From: a bacterium
GTDB taxonomy: Bacteria; Spirochaetota; JAHITG01
DNA length: 7,281 nucleotides
Reading direction: 5' to 3'
Assembly (NCBI GenBank): GCA_028711675.1
Contig: JAQTRT010000164.1
Location: 1-7,281 of the forward strand
The position numbers and the translations under genes were made by a program. Numbering within the stretch: the first letter of the stretch is position 1; every line of letters starts with the position of its first letter. Of the stretch, positions 1 through 5,671 are shown piece after piece. Under the pieces are notes generated by a model. It was not told where the DNA came from. It did no database searches and saw nothing but the letters and a program-made list of their open reading frames with translations.

Positions 1-473
1 CCACCAGCACCATCCAGGATGACATAAAAACAGTTGATTTTAATCTGGCGTGCAAAGTCACTTTTTCCGAATTCCCGATCTTTCATCCGTACCCGGGTAC
101 GGAATTAGGGGAATACTGTAAAGAGAAGAAAATGTTCAACAGTTCCTATGATTCCCTCCATATGTCCTATATGCATATTTCGCCTCTGACCTCCTTTACC
201 GCTGAGGATAAGGTCATCCAGCAGAACCTGGGAGAACTGGCTACTGTGGTCGTGGCCTTCCCTTTCCTGAGGAACATTATCTTAAAGCACATGATATACT
301 GGCCTCATAATTTTCTGTTTTTTCTGTTGTATTATCTGGTCAAGGCTTATCTCGTGACATTTAAGATATATCCGTTCCGGTATAACCTGAAAACACTGTA
401 CCAGATGGCCGTGAAAAGCATCAGACTTGAGAAGTTCAAACACTCCAACGAGAGCATGAAGAGGAAGAACTGA
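1..473 (+). CDS. B12-type radical SAM protein, C-terminal part (5' end outside window)
   Basis: Open reading frame entering from the left edge, first whole codon at position 3, 156 codons to TGA at 471-473. The first ATG at 132 is not the real start, because the residues before it continue a conserved region. Visible residues 29-33 read HPYPGT-like (H-P-Y-P-G-T), the PFPGT-type motif that closes the radical SAM barrel in B12-binding radical SAM proteins. The CxxxCxxC cluster and any cobalamin domain would lie upstream of the window, so those are inferred. After the motif comes a tail with a hydrophobic stretch near residues 95-120, rich in F, L, I and Y, that could touch the membrane. The segment from residue 8 to 46 aligns without gaps to residues 346-384 of the minus-strand radical SAM protein at 3954-5411, with 13 of 39 identities, and the hydrophobic tails also match. 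The two are therefore paralogs. It is the first visible gene of a plus-strand operon. Substrate unknown. Confidence 0.85.
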   Translation, partial: TSTIQDDIKTVDFNLACKVTFSEFPIFHPYPGTELGEYCKEKKMFNSSYDSLHMSYMHISPLTSFTAEDKVIQQNLGELATVVVAFPFLRNIILKHMIYWPHNFLFFLLYYLVKAYLVTFKIYPFRYNLKTLYQMAVKSIRLEKFKHSNESMKRKN

Positions 474-1319
474 ATGAAACCCGTTGTGATACCGGAATCC
501 TATAACTATATCGGCGTCTTTCTCACGTTCGCCTGTAATTTGAAATGCAGTTACTGCATCAACCGTTTTGACACATTCATCCCCAAGGGACATCTTACAG
601 GAGAGCAGTGGGTGGAAAGCCTGAACAGGATTGTGTCAAGGGATGACCTGCCTGTCACGATACAAGGGGGAGAACCGTCCCTTCACCCGGATTTTTATTA
701 TATTATCAATCATATTAAAAAGGAGCTTCACATAGATATTCTGACCAATCTGCAGTTTGACGTGGATACTTTCATCAGACAGGTTGATCCGGCCCGTATT
801 AAAAGGAAGGCCCCCTATGCGTCTATCCGTGTCAGTTATCATCCTGACCAGATGGATACCAAAGAGATGGTCCGTAAGGTCCTCAAGCTGCAGGATGCCG
901 GTTTTTCCATAGGGATATGGGGAGTCCTGCATCCTCTGCAGAAAGAGACTGTTCTTAAGATACAGGAAGAATGTAAAAAAGCAGGGATCGATTTCAGGAC
1001 TAAGGAATTCCTCGGCTTTTTCGGGAAAGAATTGTACGGTACTTATAAATATCCCGGTGCATTTGACCAGGAGCATTTAAAGAAATGCAGATGCAGGACC
1101 ACTGAGCTGTTGATCGGGCCCGACGGCAACATTTACCGCTGTCACAGCGATGTGTATTCAGGCAGAAAACCGATCGGGAGCATCAATGCCCCTGAATATC
1201 AGCTGCAGGATATATACAGGGATTGCGATTATTTCGGTTTATGCAATCCCTGTGACATTAAGATAAAAACGAACCGGTTCCAGCAGTTCGGTCATACGTC
1301 AGTTGATATTAAGCTCTGA
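474..1319 (+). CDS. Radical SAM protein with twitch/SPASM-like C-terminal cysteine cluster
   Basis: 281 residues. The N-terminal half is a radical SAM domain: C21, C25 and C28 form the CxxxCxxC motif (CNLKCSYC) that binds the 4Fe-4S cluster, and GGEP at 65-68 is the SAM-contacting motif. No cobalamin domain is present. The C-terminal part has C205 and C207, then G218-x4-C223 within GPDGNIYRC, then C251, C257 and C260. C207-x10-G-x4-C223 fits the first half of the SPASM signature (CX9-15GX4C). The second half is shorter than a full seven-cysteine SPASM, so one auxiliary iron-sulfur cluster (twitch type) is more likely than two. Such proteins include peptide maturases, sugar-alcohol dehydrogenases and AdoMet-dependent carbon-skeleton enzymes, so function is not settled. 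The ATG directly follows the preceding TGA (TGAATG), with a GAGGA ribosome site at 461-465 eight bases upstream, which implies translational coupling. TGA at 1317-1319. Confidence 0.9.
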   Translation: MKPVVIPESYNYIGVFLTFACNLKCSYCINRFDTFIPKGHLTGEQWVESLNRIVSRDDLPVTIQGGEPSLHPDFYYIINHIKKELHIDILTNLQFDVDTFIRQVDPARIKRKAPYASIRVSYHPDQMDTKEMVRKVLKLQDAGFSIGIWGVLHPLQKETVLKIQEECKKAGIDFRTKEFLGFFGKELYGTYKYPGAFDQEHLKKCRCRTTELLIGPDGNIYRCHSDVYSGRKPIGSINAPEYQLQDIYRDCDYFGLCNPCDIKIKTNRFQQFGHTSVDIKL

Positions 1320-1366
1320 TGTCCCGTGACGGGTGCGTTTGCGAACCGTTCTCATTTCATTATACC

Positions 1367-1372
1367 AGGGAG
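1367..1372 (+). promoter_or_regulatory. Ribosome binding site fixing the GTG start at 1380
   Basis: AGGGAG sits seven bases before GTG at 1380-1382. The longer in-frame GTG at 1326 has no purine-rich site at the right distance. The protein read from 1380 begins VKQELDILFVNPPS, the usual beta-strand start of a B12-binding domain. The 18 extra residues read from 1326 look like nothing conserved. This makes 1380 the preferred start. Confidence 0.75.
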
Positions 1373-1379
1373 TAAAAAA

Positions 1380-2795
1380 GTGAAACAGGAACTGGATATT
1401 TTATTTGTTAATCCTCCTTCTGCTTTCGGTGCTTATAATGACACGAAAGTTAAGGTGTTCAGGCAGGTCTTTCCGCTCTTGTCCTTCATGTCCTTATCCG
1501 GTGTCTTAAGAAAGGAGGGGTATCGGACGGCTCTGCTTGATCTGGGTATCGAAGATGATCCTTATCCCCTGCTTGAAAAGTGCCTCATAGAATTACAACC
1601 GCATTATGTGGGTATTACTTCTACGACTCCTCTCTTTTTTGAAGTGGTGGAAATAGCCCGTATCGCCAGGGAAAAATTAAAGGATAAAGTAATTGTTCTC
1701 TACGGAGGTCCGCATGCCACGGCTCTGCCTGAGGACAGCCTCAAGAACTCGGCGATCGATATCATCATCAGCGGAGAAGGGGAAGAGACGATACTGGAGA
1801 TCCTGAAAAACAGGAAATGGCCCGATATCCGCGGTATTACCTATAAAGAAAATAACGGTATCCGGGTCAATGCGGTACAGCCGTTCATCAAGGACCTGGA
1901 CACGCTCCCTTTTCCGGATTTCTCCATCTATGATATCAGCCGGTATCATTGTTCCCGGCTGGTCAGCCGCGGAACGCCGGTCCTTCATATGGAGACCAGC
2001 CGCGGGTGTCCTGCCGGCTGCACGTTCTGCAATAAGAATATCTATGGAAGGGTCTTCAGGAAAAAATCACCCGAGCGGGTCCTGGAGGAGATGAAATATT
2101 TTATCAGGAACGGAGTGGGCGAATTCCGGATCATTGATGATCAGTTCGCAACGGATATTGAGCGCGCCAAACAGATCTGCCGCCTGATCCTGAAGGATAA
2201 GATCCGTATCCCCTGGAATCTGGCCAACGGCGTCCGGGTTGACAGAGTGGATGAGGAATTCCTGAGACTGGCCAAACAAGCGGGATGTTACCAGGTCGGG
2301 GTGGGTTTTGAATCCGGTGATCAGAAGGCGCTGGATTCGATTGAAAAAGGCGTGACACTGGAGCAGAGTACAAGGTGCATGAAACTGATAAAAAAAGTGA
2401 ACATTGAAAGCGTAGGTTTTTTTATCATCGGACTGCCGGGTGACACGGATGAAACCATCCGGAAGACCATACGTTTCGCTGTCAGTCTCATGCCGACCTT
2501 TGCCAAGACCACCATTGCCATCCCTTTTCCGGGAACGAGGATGTATGAACAGTATGAGCAGGCAGGACGGATTAAATCAAAGGACTGGTCCAAGTATAAC
2601 ATCCATAAGGTGGCTGATATTTATGAGCACCCGAGTCTGACCCAGGCCCAGCTGAGGAAATATTATGAACTCTTCTACCGGAAGTTTTACCTGAATTACA
2701 GGTTCCTCTGGATGCGGCTGGTGCAGAGCATCAGGGAGGGGACCTTCTTTCAGGATATTTATTACGGTTTCAAGACCTTTATCTACAATAAATGA
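1380..2795 (+). CDS. B12-binding domain radical SAM protein
   Basis: 471 residues from the GTG at 1380; a 489-residue version from GTG 1326 is possible but less likely. Residues 5-142 form a Rossmann-like cobalamin-binding domain (LFVNPPS, YGGPHAT at 108-113, SGEGE at 131-135). The DxHxxG motif that supplies a histidine to cobalt is not visible, as in many B12 radical SAM methylases. The radical SAM domain follows: C210, C214 and C217 (RGCPAGCTFC) bind the 4Fe-4S cluster, GFESGD at 309-314 and GLPGDT at 351-356 are family motifs, and IPFPGT at 381-386 closes the barrel. The C-terminal 85 residues are aromatic and basic and may contact a lipid or membrane. Length and order fit the BchE/HpnJ/HpnR-like superfamily, whose members methylate or rearrange unactivated carbons. 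The substrate here is unknown. It lies 60 bases after the twitch-type gene, probably in the same transcript, and ends two bases from a convergent gene. Confidence 0.93.
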   Translation: MKQELDILFVNPPSAFGAYNDTKVKVFRQVFPLLSFMSLSGVLRKEGYRTALLDLGIEDDPYPLLEKCLIELQPHYVGITSTTPLFFEVVEIARIAREKLKDKVIVLYGGPHATALPEDSLKNSAIDIIISGEGEETILEILKNRKWPDIRGITYKENNGIRVNAVQPFIKDLDTLPFPDFSIYDISRYHCSRLVSRGTPVLHMETSRGCPAGCTFCNKNIYGRVFRKKSPERVLEEMKYFIRNGVGEFRIIDDQFATDIERAKQICRLILKDKIRIPWNLANGVRVDRVDEEFLRLAKQAGCYQVGVGFESGDQKALDSIEKGVTLEQSTRCMKLIKKVNIESVGFFIIGLPGDTDETIRKTIRFAVSLMPTFAKTTIAIPFPGTRMYEQYEQAGRIKSKDWSKYNIHKVADIYEHPSLTQAQLRKYYELFYRKFYLNYRFLWMRLVQSIREGTFFQDIYYGFKTFIYNK

Positions 2796-2813
2796 TCTTA
2801 TATCCTGTTTTTT
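2751..2813 (+). terminator. Possible terminator-like inverted repeat at the convergent junction
   Basis: CAGGATAT at 2751-2758 is perfectly complemented by ATATCCTG at 2800-2807, which is immediately followed by six T residues at 2808-2813. AAGA at 2772-2775 can also pair with TCTT at 2796-2799, extending the stem asymmetrically. The arrangement resembles a rho-independent terminator for the plus-strand unit. However, the loop is long (41 bases) and the stem is AT-rich, and the left arm lies inside the coding sequence. Two converging genes leave only two bases between stops, so any terminator must overlap coding DNA. Confidence 0.25.
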
Positions 2814-3949
2814 AAGAATATGTTATAAAAATAATAATATACACTGTCCTGACGGTACAGGATAAGTAATCCTATGTTAAAGCAGATATAGAGAGCCAGA
2901 TAAAGATATTTGTATTTGGCATCCTTCTCCTCAAAACAATAATATGATGTGAATAAGAATAGGGCAGGGAAGACCTGGAACACGATACGGTCAATAAGGT
3001 TCACCGAAATAACAGGTATCAACAGGCCGGCAATCAGCAATCCCAGGGCCAAGGATCTGAATTTCCGGGAACGGATTAAATATAACAGGAACGGGATAAG
3101 GAGAAGGTTGAACGCCGTACCCAGAGACAGGAACAGACGGAACAGGGAGAGTTTGTTCTTCCAGACAGTATCCTGATAATGATGCCTGAACCAGTCCAGG
3201 ATGGTAAAGTCAAAAGTGATATAGATAAAGAGCTGCCACAGGATAACAGGAATAATAAAAGTAAGAAAGGAGAGGGATAAAGCCATGATCACTTTTTTAA
3301 TGGGAAAGCGTTTATAAAGGCATATCCACCCGAGAAAAACAAATACAGCAACCATGTTCTCTTTGATAAAAAAGCCCAGGCTGGTGAATAAGGCGATCTT
3401 GATAACAGGTTTGAATTCTAGCTTGGATTGAAGGAATACGTCCTTTATGATGAAATACAGGTTCAGCAGGTAAAAGAAATGATTGCATGTTTCCGCCAGC
3501 ACCGAAAAACCGAAATGAAGCGGTATCACATTACAGTAATACAGGAGAGCCGGGATGATGTTGTATTCCTTTTTGGAAAACAGGAGGTTATACAGGGCAT
3601 ACAGCAGCAGCCCGTTCAGGATATAAAAGACCGAATTAATGAAATAAAATGAGAAGACATTTGAAAAGATATAGCTGAACGGGTAAGCTAAGGCGACCTG
3701 CATCGGTCTTTGAAGCCTGACAAACAGATCGATATTCCGGGCGAAGTCTTTAGGGAAATCATTTTTCTGAAAATGGCTCAGCATGTCCAGAAAGCCCCGG
3801 CTGTCCCCGTAAAACCGGAATAAGGCAGCACCATAAATAATATACATAACACTGCTTATGAGAACAGCGGTTACACATAACAGCAGGATCTTTTTTGTCT
3901 CGGACAGGGGGCCGGCTGAACGCTGAATGGGATTGATGTTTTTTTCCAT
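2798..3949 (-). CDS. Polytopic membrane protein, possible GT-C type glycosyltransferase
   Basis: 383 residues with about 10-11 hydrophobic segments, roughly at 20-43, 83-98, 100-123, 129-146, 154-170, 182-205, 219-245, 275-292, 299-316, 321-338 and 347-365. No signal peptide other than the first membrane segment. After the first segment there is an acidic site, YGDSRGF at 47-53, and after a middle segment FIKENMVAVF at 194-203. An acidic residue in the first external loop and a KE-type motif are typical of GT-C transferases, which move sugars from polyprenyl-phosphate donors outside the membrane. This is a fold-level guess, and an unrelated membrane protein is possible. The ATG follows the TAA of the upstream radical SAM gene after four bases (GATC) and has no clear Shine-Dalgarno site, so translation is probably coupled. 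Last gene of the minus-strand unit in this window. Confidence 0.8.
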   Translation of the reverse strand: MEKNINPIQRSAGPLSETKKILLLCVTAVLISSVMYIIYGAALFRFYGDSRGFLDMLSHFQKNDFPKDFARNIDLFVRLQRPMQVALAYPFSYIFSNVFSFYFINSVFYILNGLLLYALYNLLFSKKEYNIIPALLYYCNVIPLHFGFSVLAETCNHFFYLLNLYFIIKDVFLQSKLEFKPVIKIALFTSLGFFIKENMVAVFVFLGWICLYKRFPIKKVIMALSLSFLTFIIPVILWQLFIYITFDFTILDWFRHHYQDTVWKNKLSLFRLFLSLGTAFNLLLIPFLLYLIRSRKFRSLALGLLIAGLLIPVISVNLIDRIVFQVFPALFLFTSYYCFEEKDAKYKYLYLALYICFNIGLLILYRQDSVYYYFYNIFLKNRI

Positions 3950-3953
3950 GATC

Positions 3954-5411
3954 TTATTTATATTGTTTTAAATATCCTGAGATCTGTTTAAGCCCGTTTA
4001 AAAGCAGGGAAAAGCTTAATTTTCCCTCATTTAAAATAACGGTCCGGTAAAATCCGTGCCATAGAAAATAGATGTATTGAAAAAATATGTTTTCCGGAAG
4101 TTTGATGAGCAGGAGGATCAAAGGCAGGAAAAAAGGAAATCGGACAGCTATACTGCTGAATTTATGCAGATTATTGATGCCGCGTATATATTTCTCCTTC
4201 TTGTATTTTAACGTGGTTTTGATAAAAACAGATGGCTTCAAGTCCTGAACTGATTCCGGAAGGTATCCGTTTTCCCTGCAATACGCCTCAATAGGGGTTT
4301 TAGGGAACGGGACAAGAAGGGTAAAATGGGCATAGTTCACTTTACATTCAATATTCAACCGGATCGTTTTCATGGCGTTTTCCACGGGATTCTCCACGGG
4401 TAATCCGATGACATTCTGTGAATAGTTTTTTATTTTATATTTATTTAATATTCGAAAAGCATTTTTAATTTGACTGTTCGTGATCCCCCGTTTCAGCATT
4501 TTATTGGCCACTTCTTCATCGCCGGTTTCGACACCGCAGTTGGCGCATATCATTCCCGCTTCTTTTAGTGCTTTTACCGTTTCCTCGTCAATGAGATTAG
4601 GCCGGAACTGGGCTGTAAAGGGGAGAGCTATTTCCGCTTTGTATCTTTGGCAGAACTCCATGATGTATTCTTTGGGTAAAAAATTGACAGCGTCATCAGC
4701 CAATAAAATATAATCGATCCCTTTTTCCTGTTTGATCTTTTTCATTTCAGCGATAACATTAGGGATACTTCTCCACCTGACCTTTTTTTTACTGGCCCGG
4801 TAAATTTCGTTATAAGCCGAGTTAAAACAGTACGTGCATTGATAGGGGCATCCCCGGGATATCATAAAGGAACAATAGTTGCCCAGAAAACGGTTCCCTT
4901 TTTTATCTAAAGGGATGAGCCCTCGGTCGGCGAACGGCAGTTCATCAAGATCCTCTATCAAAGGAGCTACTTTGTTTTTATATAAGGTTTTATCCTGACG
5001 TACGATAAGATTGCTCACCTGCCGGAAATCGGAATTCGTCTTTATCCGTTCTAAAAATGTTTTAAACGCAGTATCGCCTTCCCCTACGCACAGTACGTCC
5101 ATATGCTCGTTTTTTTCGATTTCTTCAGGATTAAAGGTATAATGAGGGCCGCCAAAGATAGATATAAAGGAGATCCTTTTTTTTAATTTATCATTTAAAC
5201 CGTGAATTTGAGTGTGTTCATAGGTCATGGCGCTGTATGAAATAATATCAGGTTTGATATCGCAGATGACATTAATAAGATTCTCTTCTTCCATGGAATC
5301 CAATGCATAAAAAAAGGTTTCCATCCCCGCGTCTTTTGATATCTGCGCAAGGATTTGTAGGCCTAACCGTTCTCCTCCATATGTGGAGCTTACAATAAAA
5401 ACATTTTTCAT
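3954..5411 (-). CDS. B12-binding domain radical SAM protein with hydrophobic C-terminal tail
   Basis: 485 residues. Residues 1-122 form a cobalamin-binding-like Rossmann domain (FIVSSTYGGERLG at the start, FGGPH at 86-90, VGEGD at 109-113) without a DxHxxG histidine motif. The radical SAM domain has C188, C192 and C195 (RGCPYQCTYC) for the 4Fe-4S cluster, GVETGDE at 293-299, IGLPVENP at 335-342 and PFPKTP at 368-373. In place of the usual PFPGT the glycine is lysine. Residues 415-460 include a strongly hydrophobic stretch (FPFFLPLILLLIKLPENIFF, 425-444) that could be a membrane anchor or lipid-binding segment. This tail and the preceding 40 residues match the truncated protein at the left edge, marking a paralogous pair. 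ATG at 5411 is supported by GGAGA at 5424-5420, eight bases upstream. The gene is clearly more AT-rich than the plus-strand radical SAM gene. Substrate unknown; a lipid or lipid-linked sugar is an inference. Confidence 0.93.
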   Translation of the reverse strand: MKNVFIVSSTYGGERLGLQILAQISKDAGMETFFYALDSMEEENLINVICDIKPDIISYSAMTYEHTQIHGLNDKLKKRISFISIFGGPHYTFNPEEIEKNEHMDVLCVGEGDTAFKTFLERIKTNSDFRQVSNLIVRQDKTLYKNKVAPLIEDLDELPFADRGLIPLDKKGNRFLGNYCSFMISRGCPYQCTYCFNSAYNEIYRASKKKVRWRSIPNVIAEMKKIKQEKGIDYILLADDAVNFLPKEYIMEFCQRYKAEIALPFTAQFRPNLIDEETVKALKEAGMICANCGVETGDEEVANKMLKRGITNSQIKNAFRILNKYKIKNYSQNVIGLPVENPVENAMKTIRLNIECKVNYAHFTLLVPFPKTPIEAYCRENGYLPESVQDLKPSVFIKTTLKYKKEKYIRGINNLHKFSSIAVRFPFFLPLILLLIKLPENIFFQYIYFLWHGFYRTVILNEGKLSFSLLLNGLKQISGYLKQYK

Positions 5412-5446
5412 TTATCGATTCTCCGAAAAGGATGTTTCCGGACAGC

Positions 5447-5485
5447 ATTGTAGAATTAATTAATCAAAATTAAATTCGTTGTCAA
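5447..5485 (-). promoter_or_regulatory. Candidate promoter of the minus-strand radical SAM unit
   Basis: On the minus strand a perfect TTGACA lies at 5485-5480. The hexamer 17 bases downstream is TAATTA (5462-5457), a poor -10 match. A better -10, TACAAT (5452-5447, five of six), is 27 bases away and so cannot pair with this -35 in the standard way. It may work with a weak -35, or the TTGACA may be coincidental. Either start point would give a leader of some 30-40 bases before the ATG at 5411. Confidence 0.3.
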
Positions 5486-5616
5486 ATTTATCTGATGCCT
5501 TTGCCTCTCGTGTCCGGTCTCCCGGCAGAACCCATGCGGATGTCCCTGGTCTTATGGAGTAGGATTTAAGAGAACGGCAGGAGTTGGGATCCTCGATGCA
5601 TGTTGAGATAATATTT

Positions 5617-5644
5617 TTGACATGGGATTATAAAAAATTAATAT
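5617..5644 (+). promoter_or_regulatory. Candidate promoter of the YfhO-like gene
   Basis: TTGACA at 5617-5622 is a perfect -35 box. TAATAT at 5639-5644, 16 bases downstream, is a four-of-six -10 box. Transcription would start near 5651, leaving a leader of about 20 bases that contains the AGGAG ribosome site at 5660-5664. Spacing and position make this a reasonable sigma-70-type promoter, though the host's sigma preferences are unknown. Confidence 0.45.
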
Positions 5645-5671
5645 GGACCTATATTATCCAGGAGACCAGAC

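Larger units (their letters stand above)
5412..5671. other. Divergent intergenic region
   Basis: 260 bases separating two genes that point away from each other. It holds a TTGACA box for each direction (described separately), the two ribosome sites and a 10-base palindrome, ATTAATTAAT at 5455-5464, just downstream of the minus-strand box. The central part, about 5490-5610, is richer in G and C and shows no gene; the longest start-to-stop frame noticed there is 12 codons at 5534-5569. No tRNA-like, riboswitch-like or strong terminator structure was recognised by eye. A regulator acting on both directions could bind here, but no operator is convincingly visible. Confidence 0.6.

Noticed and set aside
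132..473. Separate 113-residue gene starting at ATG 132
   Set aside because: The same frame is open to the left edge and the residues before ATG 132 carry the conserved HPYPGT barrel motif, so this is the tail of a longer gene.
282..1076. Minus-strand frames at 282-593 and 636-1076
   Set aside because: They are antisense to well-supported radical SAM genes and show no family motifs.
1323..1333. CCCGTGACGGG hairpin as an intergenic terminator
   Set aside because: Only a four-base stem with a three-base loop and no T-run after it.
5438..5517. Inverted repeat CCGGACA (5438-5444) and TGTCCGG (5511-5517)
   Set aside because: Seven bases with a 66-base gap and no adjacent T-run; expected by chance and not compelling as a terminator or operator.
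5534..5569. Tiny 12-codon start-to-stop frame (including stop) in the divergent region
   Set aside because: No ribosome site and no recognisable peptide, so no support as a leader peptide.
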